64,000 bases of DNA. It comes from Mucilaginibacter sp. SMC90. Its GTDB lineage: Bacteria; Bacteroidota; Bacteroidia; Sphingobacteriales; Sphingobacteriaceae. Positions within the stretch are counted from its first letter, which is position 1. Every line of letters starts with the position of its first letter. The DNA lies in assembly GCF_022811725.1 (NCBI RefSeq), contig NZ_CP094527.1:8060001-8124000 (forward strand), written 5' to 3'. The position numbers and the translations under genes were made by a program. Below, piece after piece: positions 1-8,448 of the stretch. The notes below the pieces were generated by a model, which was not told where the DNA came from, did no database searches, and saw only the letters and a program-made list of their open reading frames with translations.

Positions 1-2
1 AA

Positions 3-41
3 CTCTAATATATAACATTATCATACCATATAATATTAGAG
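3..41. repeat. Inverted repeat at the window edge
   Basis: Nine-base arms CTCTAATAT (3-11) and ATATTAGAG (33-41) form an AT-rich hairpin. No T-tract follows on either strand, so it is a weak terminator candidate for a gene outside the window. The rest of 1-223 is AT-rich, with no further gene and no clear promoter motif. Confidence 0.35.
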
Positions 42-223
42 ATGATATTGCTATAGACACTATCACCACAGTTATTAAGTTCTTATTGAGGTTTAGCTTA
101 AACGTTTAATCCCAATAAATCACAAAGTCGCTTTATATAACGGATAATAGTAAGACAGTTAAATTTTGTTAAAATCTTTTGCCAGACTATATGCAATTAA
201 AAGATTAAAATTATATTTCCATT

Positions 224-961
224 ATGGATAATAAGACATGTTTAGTCATCACCTCAGTTTTACTGTCTTTTCCAATCAGTTTAACAGCACAGCAAAGAAC
301 GCCTTTGCATGGTCTTATTTCAGCATCAGATTCAACAAAAATATCTGGCGCAAAGATTATTAACAAAACGTCTAAGGACAGCACAATCAGTGACAATACG
401 GGAGGCTTCTGCATTAGAGCAATAATAGGGGACACTTTATGTATATCAAAACAAGGTTACACCTCATTTAAGCTTTCTATTGCAAACGTCAAGTATCTTG
501 AAGCAAAACTTCAGAGGGTTGTTGATCTTTCCGAAGTAACCATTCGAGCAAAATCTGTTAGACAGGAGCAGATGGAAGTAATTGATCAATATCGCAGTAA
601 AGGTATTTACTACAATGGTAAACCTCCATTATCTGCCTATCTTCCGCTCCCTGGTGGGACACCGTTAACAGTTTTACATGAACTTTTTGGAGGAGACACC
701 AAGAGGGAAAAACGATTTATTCAAAACGCAGAAAAAGAAAGGGAAACGATTGAAATTAATCGTCGCTTCAATGTACCCCTTGTTTCCAAGATGACCGGAT
801 TAACAGGAAGAAAGCTAAATGATTTTATGGATGTCTATCGGCCAGACTACCAAAAGTGCAAGAGATGGTCTGATTATGAAGCTATTACCTATATAAAAAA
901 ATGTTACAACTCATATCAAAACGGTAATACAATGAGTGAATACAAATCTCCATTTAATTAA
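224..961 (+). CDS. Secreted protein with carboxypeptidase-regulatory-like domain
   Basis: Exported protein of 245 residues. Residues 1-22 form a signal peptide ending in TAQ. Residues ~27-100 look like the beta-sandwich CarboxypepD_reg-like domain found at the N-terminus of many Bacteroidota surface proteins: an SGAKI strand, a DNTGGF turn, a GDTLCIS strand and a final GYTSFKLSI segment. Residues 110-245 are charged and match no domain I recognise; they lack a TonB plug or barrel. Its layout resembles the protein at 45034-45663, so the two probably belong to one family of small periplasmic or surface CarbD proteins. No neighbour suggests an operon. Function unknown. Confidence 0.75.
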   Translation: MDNKTCLVITSVLLSFPISLTAQQRTPLHGLISASDSTKISGAKIINKTSKDSTISDNTGGFCIRAIIGDTLCISKQGYTSFKLSIANVKYLEAKLQRVVDLSEVTIRAKSVRQEQMEVIDQYRSKGIYYNGKPPLSAYLPLPGGTPLTVLHELFGGDTKREKRFIQNAEKERETIEINRRFNVPLVSKMTGLTGRKLNDFMDVYRPDYQKCKRWSDYEAITYIKKCYNSYQNGNTMSEYKSPFN

Positions 962-1027
962 TGCTATCTAAGTTTAAGACAACGGTCTCACAATTACAAT
1001 TGGATTTTGCATTTTCCTATCTCGTAG

Positions 1028-1819
1028 CTACTGGAATGTACCTAAAAGTTGAACTGAACTAAATAGCTGACACTGAATCATTGATTGTCCCATGGTGATA
1101 TTATCTGTTAAAAACCCCCATGAACACCCCGAATCCATACTGGACATGATATCGTACAACTTCCCATTTTGATCTTTAGCAATTAACGTCAAAACAAGTG
1201 ATCTGCTGTCAATCATATTTTTGTTGATAAAGACAGAATTTGATACGTTAATATTAATCGGAGTTGTTGAATTATTGGAAACCCCGGATAGCAAGGGGCT
1301 ATCATAAAGTATTTCTGAATTAGTCAAAAGGCCGTTTTTGATGGTTTCGCCGGCTTTGTAAACCTGCATCCGCACAAATAAATCAGCCGTCGGGGATTCA
1401 GGCCAAACGTAATTGAAATGATCTATCTGGTTCGGCTTTGTGTTCCAGTAAACTTTGTTTAGGATAATGTTTTTCAAAACCCTGTCTTGTACCACTACTG
1501 TTTTTGAAAGCGAGGCCGCTTTTCCATCGTTGGCTGTAATCGTCAATGTAACCTTGTAATTGCCGGATTTGGAAAATGATAATCCGACATTGTTTGTTGT
1601 CGCAGTGGTGCCGTTACCCAAATCCCATTTAACCGAGGCTGCCGATGTAGAGGTATTTGTTAGCTGTATACTATCACCCGTCCCGATCTTAAATACAACG
1701 GTATCCATGTGATTAATGTAAAAGCTGGCTTTTAACAAAGGTTCAGGGGTATTCTGTTTTTTACAACCAACATTGATCAGGATAAGAGAGGATAAAATTA
1801 CTATGTAAATCTTTCGCAT
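1028..1819 (-). CDS. PKD-domain lipoprotein
   Basis: Lipoprotein of 263 residues. A hydrophobic leader ends in NVGCKK, so Cys19 is the likely lipidation site; CKK after the cysteine is common in Bacteroidota lipoproteins. Residues ~28-112 form a PKD fold, shown by VKWDLGNGT, the SFSKSGNYKVTLTI strand pair and a closing SKTVVVQD. The remainder (115-263) is beta-rich with no catalytic motif that I can recognise. PKD domains usually act as spacers or adhesion modules on the surface. It stands alone, convergent with the gene ending at 961. Role unknown. Confidence 0.8.
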   Translation of the reverse strand: MRKIYIVILSSLILINVGCKKQNTPEPLLKASFYINHMDTVVFKIGTGDSIQLTNTSTSAASVKWDLGNGTTATTNNVGLSFSKSGNYKVTLTITANDGKAASLSKTVVVQDRVLKNIILNKVYWNTKPNQIDHFNYVWPESPTADLFVRMQVYKAGETIKNGLLTNSEILYDSPLLSGVSNNSTTPININVSNSVFINKNMIDSRSLVLTLIAKDQNGKLYDIMSSMDSGCSWGFLTDNITMGQSMIQCQLFSSVQLLGTFQ

Positions 1820-1997
1820 TGTTTAGGCTTCAGTTAAGTCCAATGCAATAATAATTTTATTACCTTGAATTTCAATATCAGCTTCGTAACAAGATTTAAA
1901 CAAAAGTAAATTAAGTTAAGAAAAAAGCCCATGCCATGTCTCTATTGATTAACAATTTAAGCTATAGGTTTATCTTAAGAAAAAATAGTAGAAGAGG

Positions 1998-2279
1998 TTA
2001 ACCACCAATTTCTAGCTTAGGCTCAGGTTGATATTTAAGTAACTCATCAGGTGCGATTTCAAGTACTTTCGCTATATCGATCAACCTGGAAAGCGTTAAT
2101 TTTACGTTCCCTATCTCGATTTTACTAAAAGTGTTTTGAGAAATTCCCAATTTATAAGCCATATAATATTGGCTGTAATTATTTGCTACTCTAATTGCAC
2201 GGATACGACTGGCTACAATTTCTTCAGTAAGCATTTTTCTTGTTAATCTTTTAACAAACAAACGCAAATTGCAATTCAC
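1998..2279 (-). CDS. XRE-family mini-regulator A
   Basis: Cro/C1-type helix-turn-helix protein, almost entirely HTH. Core: SRIRAIRVANNYSQYYMA, then KLGISQNTFSKIEIG and SRLIDIAKVLEI. It lacks a sensing or peptidase domain, so it is probably a simple repressor or the antitoxin-like half of a regulatory pair. An internal methionine at 2234 (MLTEEI) may be the true start, because the first 15 residues are basic and outside the domain. It is one of four closely similar mini-regulators in the first 8.5 kb (also 2855-3121, 6706-6972, 8179-8448). Confidence 0.8.
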   Translation of the reverse strand: MNCNLRLFVKRLTRKMLTEEIVASRIRAIRVANNYSQYYMAYKLGISQNTFSKIEIGNVKLTLSRLIDIAKVLEIAPDELLKYQPEPKLEIGG

Positions 2280-2353
2280 CGGTTTTTGAATGAATAAAGC
2301 TAAATGGAGTATAGGCTTTCATTTCAAAAATACTATCGTATCAGGGTACAAAA

Positions 2354-2374
2354 AAAGCGTTCATTGAACGCTTT
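2354..2374 (-). terminator. Intrinsic terminator
   Basis: A perfect ten-base stem (AAAGCGTTCA and TGAACGCTTT) around one base is followed, on the minus strand, by a run of seven T. It sits just downstream of the small minus-strand ORF at 2398-2547 and supports that ORF being transcribed. Confidence 0.75.
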
Positions 2375-2397
2375 AATCACATAGGTAGATGTATATA

Positions 2398-2547
2398 TTA
2401 GGCTGCAATAAGCAGTAGAAAGAACGCGTTTCTGATAGCGGCATCTTTTGTTGGATGTGTCTTACGCATATCGTTCTCTAAAATAACATTCAATTCCCGG
2501 TCTGTTTTTTTTAGCAATGCCGAGTATTTAGCGGTGGTTGTTTTCAT
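2398..2547 (-). CDS. Small hypothetical protein
   Basis: I place the start at the internal ATG (2547), giving 49 residues beginning MKTTTAKYSALLKK. The frame stays open to an ATG at 2682 (94 residues), but that N-terminal stretch has less protein-like composition. The short form is a basic helix followed by a hydrophobic tail (FFLLLIAA) that could lie in or at the membrane. No family recognised. A strong minus-strand terminator directly downstream is the main support for expression. Confidence 0.45.
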   Translation of the reverse strand: MKTTTAKYSALLKKTDRELNVILENDMRKTHPTKDAAIRNAFFLLLIAA

Positions 2548-2854
2548 GTTAGTTTGATGTAGATATGTTTCAATTCTATAAATATTGTGCCAAACATCAT
2601 AAAAAGGAATTGAACTTCCGATGACTATCGATATGTATGTTTTTTCAGACGATGCTTGTGGCATTTCACCTTGTTTATTCAACGGGATTATTGGGGTTTT
2701 AAAAACGCTTACAATTGAATTCGCAGATGTTACCTGTCATAGGGAACGCTAATCATGAAAACACCTTCATTTAATAAGGAACTTGTTTGAAATCACCTAT
2801 ACCTAAAACCCTATGCACTTTGGTTTCGTTAAAATAGATAGATAAAGCGTATTT

Positions 2855-3121
2855 ATGAACGGATCGGCAGTTGACCATGTTCTCTTTAATATTCGTGTCA
2901 TTAGGGAAAACCGGAACTATACACTGGCTTATGTGAGTAAAAAGATGGGATTGAACGAAGCCGTCTATGATCTCATCGAACAGGGCGTCATAAAAATTAC
3001 ATTGGAGCAGCTCTATAAGCTTATTTATGTATTAGATACGGATGCAGATTCAATTTTCCAAAGGAATACGATGCGAGTAGTTAAATGCCGCTGTTGGCTT
3101 GATATGAAAGATGCGGTCTGA
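2855..3121 (+). CDS. XRE-family mini-regulator B (diverged)
   Basis: Protein of 88 residues with the same plan as mini-regulators A, D and E: NIRVIRENRNYTLAYVSKKM, then a changed recognition helix (NEAVYDLIEQG instead of QNAYSKLELG), then LEQLYKLIYVLDTDADSIFQ. The replaced recognition-helix residues suggest a different DNA target, or loss of DNA binding while keeping the dimer fold. It is the only one of the set on the plus strand. It ends in a Cys-containing tail (VVKCRCWLD). Confidence 0.7.
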   Translation: MNGSAVDHVLFNIRVIRENRNYTLAYVSKKMGLNEAVYDLIEQGVIKITLEQLYKLIYVLDTDADSIFQRNTMRVVKCRCWLDMKDAV

Positions 3122-3604
3122 GTACTTCGTATGGCAGTTTTTGCTTTATTAAATCCTTATGCTCTGAGATAATAGTGGATATTTCGAAGCCGTTGATCAT
3201 TGCGTTCCGGAAATATCTTCTTCAAATTCTGGCACACTTTGACCAGGCTATCTGCCAGAACCACACATTTTAAATTTAATCGCATTAACACAACTCATTG
3301 GTCAAATGGGCCCGAAACAGTATGGTCAAGCATTACAGAGAGGCAACCGTTGTCTCAGCATAACTTATTTTGCGGTGTATTTAATGAGGATACCCTTTAA
3401 GGAGAAATTTAATAACGTTAGAACCGTTGAATGCCGTTATCTCACTTGTTTAATATTCAGGGTGAGCATTTGTTAATGCCTCTTTCAAAAACTATTTTTA
3501 AAATGTAAAAAATTCCATGGCTATTCAAAAATGCTATCGAGAGACATTTCAGGTAACCATAACATTTAGCTCTTGAAAAAGCAACAGAAAATTATCAATA
3601 AGAC
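3122..3604. other. Intergenic stretch, nothing assigned
   Basis: About 480 bases without a convincing gene. A 66-codon plus-strand reading frame at 3200-3400 has no domain and poor composition. I see no RNA gene or strong hairpin. Confidence 0.5.
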
Positions 3605-4315
3605 TTAAGTCAGCAATTGTTCGTTAAGCGTAAACGTAAATTTCCCTTCTAATCTTAATGAGGTCCCATCATCTCTGAAAATCATTTTGCCGAAAGAACG
3701 TACCCATCGTTCACGAGTTCCATTTATTGGCATGATCTTATAAACCATCGTGAAATCGGCTCCTGTATTTAAAGAAATATTCAAAGCAGTTTCGACTTGC
3801 TTCCTATAGTCATCACTTACTAGATTGAGGGCATCATTCCATGTTAACTTCGTTCCTGGAGTATACCCGCGAACCCTCAAGCCGTATTCAGATAAAGTAA
3901 GTTCACCACTGGACGGATCAATCGACCAATCCCACAATTTCTCATCATATGATACGGTCAATTCTAAACACTCTAAAATATCTGTTAGCTGGTAATTGAG
4001 CCTGTCATATTTATTGTAAGATAATTCTAATTCCTCACCTAAAGTCAGTAGCTCAGTTTTTAACGAAGCATTTACTGCTTCCAAATTTTTGATTCGCTGA
4101 TATAGGTATTCATAGCTGGGTAGTTTTTCATCAGTATCAATCTCATCGTCAACTGCAAGTGGATTCATCAACGCACCGCGTTTTCGCCTCACTAAAAAAA
4201 TATTAACCAATAGAAGGAACAAAATAAAGCTGTAGAACAGCATATTCTGTATTGGTGAACCCACGCTGAGGGATTCAATGAGTGGTTTGAAGATGTGGAG
4301 GACGTTATTATTCAT
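3605..4315 (-). CDS. Membrane-anchored PAS-domain protein
   Basis: Protein of 236 residues: one transmembrane helix at ~25-42 (MLFYSFILFLLLVNIFLV), a cytoplasmic coiled coil at ~60-115 and a PAS_3-like domain at ~125-232 (WDWSIDPSSGELTLS at its start, then a D..LNLVSDDYRKQV helix and an RWVRSFGKMIFRDDG strand pair). No kinase, cyclase or HTH output is attached, so it probably signals by partner binding or is a remnant of a larger sensor. Together with the response regulator and LOV protein of the same island it points to orphan signalling parts. Ligand unknown. Confidence 0.7.
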   Translation of the reverse strand: MNNNVLHIFKPLIESLSVGSPIQNMLFYSFILFLLLVNIFLVRRKRGALMNPLAVDDEIDTDEKLPSYEYLYQRIKNLEAVNASLKTELLTLGEELELSYNKYDRLNYQLTDILECLELTVSYDEKLWDWSIDPSSGELTLSEYGLRVRGYTPGTKLTWNDALNLVSDDYRKQVETALNISLNTGADFTMVYKIMPINGTRERWVRSFGKMIFRDDGTSLRLEGKFTFTLNEQLLT

Positions 4316-4690
4316 GACAAGGATCGGCAGCTTAGTTATTCAAAGATAATTTTTAACTACAGCTAAAACAACCCGTTTAAACACCCATTCACCGTTTAAT
4401 TACAACACTGTGATTAACTCTTGGTTAGTATTGTTGATCAAAAGTTGAGCGTTATTGCAACTGCGATATTCACATCGATGGATAGACAGTTATCGAAACT
4501 CTTGATAGTATTTTCGATAGAAAATATGGTTTAGGAATTACGTTAACTTTTTGATAAATATTCGGCTAAATTAATCCACAACGTGCAAAGCTTTAATCAT
4601 TATGTCCAATCACATCCAGATATGATTTAAGCATAATAGATTATGTTAAAGCAAACATTTTTATACGAACGATCCTTATAAGATCACTTT
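4316..4690. other. Divergent intergenic region
   Basis: AT-rich 375-bp gap between the divergent PAS protein and PAP2 phosphatase; it must hold both promoters. No unambiguous TAnnTTTG element with a matching upstream TTG is visible to me. Confidence 0.4.
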
Positions 4691-5548
4691 ATGGAAAGAA
4701 TTATCTACGTTCTCTTATTATCCACTTTGACTTTTAAGCTGTATGCACAAAATACTTCTTCAGATACGGCACGGAAAATCAATATTGCGGATACCCTAAA
4801 AAAAGATATTTTAACAGCACCGGACACCGTAAGGCACCTGCACAGTAAATCTATAACTTTAATCCCACCTGCGGTATTGATCGCTTATGGTGCAAGTTCT
4901 TTTGCGTTACATCCATTGCGACGATTGGATCGTTACATTTACAAGGAAGCAGGAGAGCATAATTTTGCAACCAGGAGCCATATTGAGAATTACCTACAAT
5001 ATGCTCCCCCGGTGTTAGTGTATGGGTTAAATCTCGCTGGAATTCATGGCAAAAACACTTTTATCGATCGCACTTTGATTTACGTCATGGCCCAAGGTAT
5101 GTTAAACATCAGCACCTTTACATTGAAAAAAGTAACGCATAGGTTAAGGCCTGATAATAGTGATTATAACTCATTTCCCTCCGGCCATACCGGCAATGCC
5201 TTTGCCGGGGCCGAATTTATGTCGCAGGAACTAGGTGATAATTCAGCTGCCTATAGTGTCATTGGATATGCATTCGCGACCACGACAGGGATTTTCAGGA
5301 TCTATCATAAAGATCACTGGTTCAGTGACGTGATAGCGGGGGCAGGCTTTGGCATCTTATCTACAAAAGCAGCATACTTGTTATATCCTTACATCCGAAA
5401 TAATCTTTTCAAAGCAGGTCGTGAAAAGGAGAAAAACAGAAATCTTCCTAAAGAATTTCAAAAAAAGAAAAAAGAGGGCAGCAGTTCTATATTATTGCCA
5501 TCACTCAACAATGGAGCGTTAGGCCTGCACTTCGCCATGTCTTTGTAG
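4691..5548 (+). CDS. PAP2-family membrane phosphatase
   Basis: Type 2 phosphatidic-acid phosphatase family, 285 residues. After a signal peptide (to ~19) and a hydrophobic section, all three signature blocks are present: K..THRLRP (~150), FPSGHTGNAFA (~162) and GIFRIYHKDHWFSDVIAG (~203), supplying the conserved Lys/Arg, Ser-Gly-His and Arg/His/Asp catalytic residues. Such enzymes dephosphorylate lipid phosphates (undecaprenyl pyrophosphate, phosphatidate or lipid A) on the periplasmic face. The lysine-rich tail is unlike the core. Substrate cannot be told from sequence, and no neighbouring lipid gene helps. Confidence 0.85.
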   Translation: MERIIYVLLLSTLTFKLYAQNTSSDTARKINIADTLKKDILTAPDTVRHLHSKSITLIPPAVLIAYGASSFALHPLRRLDRYIYKEAGEHNFATRSHIENYLQYAPPVLVYGLNLAGIHGKNTFIDRTLIYVMAQGMLNISTFTLKKVTHRLRPDNSDYNSFPSGHTGNAFAGAEFMSQELGDNSAAYSVIGYAFATTTGIFRIYHKDHWFSDVIAGAGFGILSTKAAYLLYPYIRNNLFKAGREKEKNRNLPKEFQKKKKEGSSSILLPSLNNGALGLHFAMSL

Positions 5549-5749
5549 CTGAAGATTAAAACAGCTGATGTTTCAGTAAGCTTTTAACATGTTTTTTAAC
5601 TTATTAAACGAGTCTCCTCGGCATTCTAATATTTTTTATGAGCTTTTGAAAAGTCCCATCTATCCAATGATGTGTTATTCTGCAGGATAAATCTTTTTAC
5701 AATGCTCCTTCTAAGTACATTTACAATTTTTCTTTTGAAAGGAGACTTG

Positions 5750-5983
5750 TTAAATTAAATCGGCAAAGAATTCCTTTATATCGATATCAAACGCATCGAG
5801 CAGCGCCAACATATCTTCTACTAGAAAGTCTGATAACCCTTCCTCTATAGCGATAACCGTTTCAATCTGAATCCCAGTTGTTTCAGCAACCTGCTCTCTC
5901 GTAAGCGAACGATATGCCCGCTCAAGTGCAAATTTATGTCCGGCTTTGATTCGAAGCGCGCGCGCTTTGGCTTTTTCATCCAT
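5750..5983 (-). CDS. XRE-like mini-regulator C (distant)
   Basis: Protein of 77 residues with a lambda-repressor-type fold: REQVAETTGIQIETVIAIEEG matches HTH helices 2-3, followed by LLDAFDIDIKEFF. It is less like the other four mini-regulators and has a longer lead-in (ALRIKAGHKFALERAYRSL). It probably binds DNA as a dimer. No partner gene overlaps it. A perfect hairpin lies 110 bases upstream. Confidence 0.6.
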   Translation of the reverse strand: MDEKAKARALRIKAGHKFALERAYRSLTREQVAETTGIQIETVIAIEEGLSDFLVEDMLALLDAFDIDIKEFFADLI

Positions 5984-6092
5984 AAGGTAAAAGGTTTTTG
6001 ATAAAGATACAGTGATCTGGGATTCTACAACGATTGGTTGTGGAAAAATAACAACCCCATTGCAAAAAGTGGGAATCTTTTAATCCAGGTTA

Positions 6093-6128
6093 AAACATAA
6101 AGCCGGGCATTAAACCGGCTTTATGTTT
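6093..6128. terminator. Bidirectional hairpin terminator
   Basis: A perfect 14-base stem (6093-6106 with 6115-6128) encloses an 8-base loop. The outer part of the arms is A-rich/T-rich, so both strands could terminate. It lies between the minus-strand genes at 6371-6643 and 5750-5983 and would end the transcript of the former. Confidence 0.6.
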
Positions 6129-6370
6129 AATTTACTGAATGAAGATTAGGCATAATGACAATGCCATAAACCAATAATATATCCTGATTTAGGAAATGTT
6201 TTACCTGATTAAAAAAAGCGTCCCAGCCGTTTTAACATCAATAACACTACAAAAGGCCGGAATTTCCAGCCCTTTGTAACCTATCTTCTATTTGTTAGAA
6301 GTTGTCTACGCAACGGATTTTTAACACTGTGTATAACGTTTTGTTTGATAAAATTTTAGCGAAATATATC

Positions 6371-6643
6371 TTATTGCCCAACTTCTTCAAGCAGGCGTAA
6401 TGCAAGAATATTACTGACATCGAGCCAATCCTGTAGTCGTTTATCGGTACATACCCAATTAGAACGCTCTGCATCACGGACAAAGATAAAATAACGTGTT
6501 TCGTCTGCCAGGTATACGAAATGAGGTGTCCATAGCCCTGGTCCTTTACCAGTTGCTATGACAATAACATCGACATGTTCATTATAGCCCGAAGGTAAAA
6601 TTGTCCGGGCAGTAAGGAATGCGCGTTGCAAATCGGAAATCAT
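6371..6643 (-). CDS. Small hypothetical protein
   Basis: Protein of 90 residues, soluble, alpha/beta in look (VDVIVIATGKGPGLW, then FVYLADETRYFIFVRDAE). It contains several Trp and acidic residues and no motif I know. It lies 60 bases downstream of mini-regulator D (6706-6972) on the same strand and may be co-transcribed with it. Its size (~90 residues) matches the other unknowns in this stretch (7412-7687, 7889-8158). Function unknown. Confidence 0.55.
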   Translation of the reverse strand: MISDLQRAFLTARTILPSGYNEHVDVIVIATGKGPGLWTPHFVYLADETRYFIFVRDAERSNWVCTDKRLQDWLDVSNILALRLLEEVGQ

Positions 6644-6705
6644 TCCGAAAGATAAAAAATCTTTAACTTTCAGCCATCTTGAACCAAATGAATTGGTTTA
6701 TAAAT

Positions 6706-6972
6706 TCAGGCGCTCTCCTCTAAATTGCCCCCATCATAATTTTCCAATATTCCTTGCTGGTAAAGTTTCGTGATATCCGTTTCAAGTACCATTGCGATTA
6801 GAAAAAGGCGTTCAACCGTCAACAGAGTGTGACCCAGCTCCATCTTACTGTAAGCGTTTTGACTAATTCCAAGTTTCGCTGCCAAATATCCTTGCGAATA
6901 CTCTTTTTGTTCGCGAATGATACGTATATTCTTTAATATTGATTTTACCCGCTCCTGTGCTGACTGTTCCAT
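6706..6972 (-). CDS. XRE-family mini-regulator D
   Basis: Protein of 88 residues, paralogue of A and E: ILKNIRIIREQKEYSQGYLA, then KLGISQNAYSKMELG (helices 2-3) and ERLFLIAMVLETDITKLY. Only the HTH and short tails are present. It probably represses its own promoter and that of the small gene that follows (6371-6643). The near identity of the recognition helix to that of E (QNAYSK-ELG) suggests overlapping operators between island regulators. Confidence 0.8.
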   Translation of the reverse strand: MEQSAQERVKSILKNIRIIREQKEYSQGYLAAKLGISQNAYSKMELGHTLLTVERLFLIAMVLETDITKLYQQGILENYDGGNLEESA

Positions 6973-7149
6973 GTATTGTTAAATTACTGATCTTCATAAT
7001 TCGCAAGAATATGAAGAGTAAGCCGTAGCATACAATTTTGAGACCTATTTTACCCCTATTAGGAATAATAGAAATAAAAAACAAGGCGCGAATATTTTGC
7101 TCATTATGGGGAGCCTATTACTCACGTAATAAAGCTGGTAATCAATTCA

Positions 7150-7177
7150 TTACTTACTTACTTACTTACTTACTTAC
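7150..7177. repeat. Tetranucleotide tandem repeat (TTAC)7
   Basis: Seven perfect copies of TTAC. A unit of four bases is able to shift reading frames if copy number changes. It lies in the gap between mini-regulator D and the small gene at 7284, inside a doubtful plus-strand frame (7038-7247). Confidence 0.9.
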
Positions 7178-7283
7178 AGACTTCCTAAATACCAGCTTAA
7201 TGCCGTTTTGCCAATATTTTGCTAACGTGATGACGCTGAAAAAGTGAATAATATAAATCAATATCTTGAACTTTTGATTATTC

Positions 7284-7439
7284 ATGTCCGAACTTTTAAC
7301 ATTTAGTACGCATTGCATCACTAAAGGTTACGATCGCTTCGGCAACGGTAAAGGCAAAGCTATTATTGCAGGCCAGGTCCGGTCGGAATTAATATGTCAG
7401 TTGGAAGATAGCTATGCGGAGAGATTTATTAGCGGATAA
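7284..7439 (+). CDS. Possible small protein, 51 residues
   Basis: A plus-strand frame opening with MSELLTFSTH and ending ERFISG. Composition is protein-like and hydrophilic, with a GNGKGKA turn. Its 3' end overlaps the convergent gene at 7412-7687 by 28 bases. No family recognised; support is composition only. Confidence 0.3.
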   Translation: MSELLTFSTHCITKGYDRFGNGKGKAIIAGQVRSELICQLEDSYAERFISG

Positions 7440-7687
7440 TGAAGATGGTAGGCATACCAGCGTATTGCCGCGTGTAATGGTGACAAGTCTTCATACTGAT
7501 AACGGATCACCCGAAATACAAGCGAACGCATTCCGATAACCGCACAAAGTACTAGATCGTCTTGCATAGGTGAATAATCCTTTTTTTCTATCACGACAAG
7601 CCGGCAATCCAGTTCAGGAATGATGATGACATCTATGCCATGACTTGCTACTAAATGGTAGGTATATGCTTCCATATAGTATAGCAT
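7412..7687 (-). CDS. Small hypothetical protein
   Basis: Protein of 91 residues with two hydrophobic beta-like stretches (GIDVIIIPELDCRLVVIEKK and LVLCAVIGMRSLVFRVIRY) and a C-terminal aromatic helix. No signal peptide and no known motif. It belongs to the run of ~90-residue unknowns interleaved with XRE mini-regulators. Start at 7687; MEAYTY four codons later is an alternative. Confidence 0.5.
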   Translation of the reverse strand: MLYYMEAYTYHLVASHGIDVIIIPELDCRLVVIEKKDYSPMQDDLVLCAVIGMRSLVFRVIRYQYEDLSPLHAAIRWYAYHLHYPLINLSA

Positions 7688-7888
7688 GCAAAGTTTATTC
7701 CATTGCTATAAGGATAGAAGATACAAGGTCATACCCGTTAGGTAATCGATAGCGCAATAGTATCTGAAATCGTCTTTCACAGTCTTAATGTCATTTCATA
7801 CCTGCAATTTCCTCACTTATTATAATCAATATCATAATATTCTAACATTTGTGATTACCCACCGTATAAAGTGCAAAGGGAATGATAG

Positions 7889-8158
7889 ATGGGCAGCAGA
7901 CCAGGTACGACGGAATTTACCGTAAGAAAAGAACAATTTGTTTCACGGCTTGCAGTGTACGATATTGCCAACCAATCTCTTTTAGGCTTATATCACTATA
8001 CCACTCTCGCTGAGTGCTTTGAAATGGTGATTGCGCACAGTAGCTTCGGCCTCCCTTGTTTCCGTTTAAAACAGCAAGCAAACGTCGTATTGCCTATAGA
8101 GGTCCAGCGCCTCGCGCTGATGCTGTTCAAGAAATGTCTGGGTACTTTTGCATTGTAA
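7889..8158 (+). CDS. Small hypothetical protein
   Basis: Protein of 89 residues, soluble, mixed alpha/beta (FVSRLAVYDIANQSLLGLY, then LAECFEMVIAHSSFG). No motif recognised. It converges with mini-regulator E (8179-8448), their ends only 20 bases apart. Function unknown. Confidence 0.5.
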   Translation: MGSRPGTTEFTVRKEQFVSRLAVYDIANQSLLGLYHYTTLAECFEMVIAHSSFGLPCFRLKQQANVVLPIEVQRLALMLFKKCLGTFAL

Positions 8159-8178
8159 AAGTCGCGTATGTTTCAAAC

Positions 8179-8448
8179 CTAAGTTAATTCCATTAAATCA
8201 TCGATGGTGCTTACTTTTTGGGAATCAATCCGATGCTCTATCAACTCTACGACATCGACCTCCAGCACCGCCGCTATTTCGATAAGGCGTTGAACGGAGA
8301 GCTTGCTATATCCGAGTTCAAGCTTGCTGTATGCATTTTGGCCGATGTCAAGTCGGTAAGCCAGGTAATCTTGTGAGTAATGTTTGCTTTCCCGTAGTTG
8401 TCTTATGTATTCGAGAATTGGTGTAATTTGATCTTTAATTTGTTCCAT
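8179..8448 (-). CDS. XRE-family mini-regulator E
   Basis: Protein of 89 residues: ILEYIRQLRESKHYSQDYLA, RLDIGQNAYSKLELG and QRLIEIAAVLEVDVVELIEH. It is closest to D (6706-6972) and A (1998-2279). HTH only, with no effector domain. The upstream 500 bases hold its promoter region and no other gene. Confidence 0.8.
   Translation of the reverse strand: MEQIKDQITPILEYIRQLRESKHYSQDYLAYRLDIGQNAYSKLELGYSKLSVQRLIEIAAVLEVDVVELIEHRIDSQKVSTIDDLMELT

Noticed and set aside
3200..3400. Plus-strand frame of 66 codons
   Set aside because: Unusual composition, no domain and no partner or terminator; likely chance.
6295..6483. Minus-strand frame of 62 codons
   Set aside because: Overlaps the better 6371-6643 gene in another frame.
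7038..7247. Plus-strand frame of 69 codons across the TTAC repeat
   Set aside because: Its middle is made of repeat-coded YLLTYLLT, it overlaps mini-regulator D's upstream region, and it has no conserved feature.
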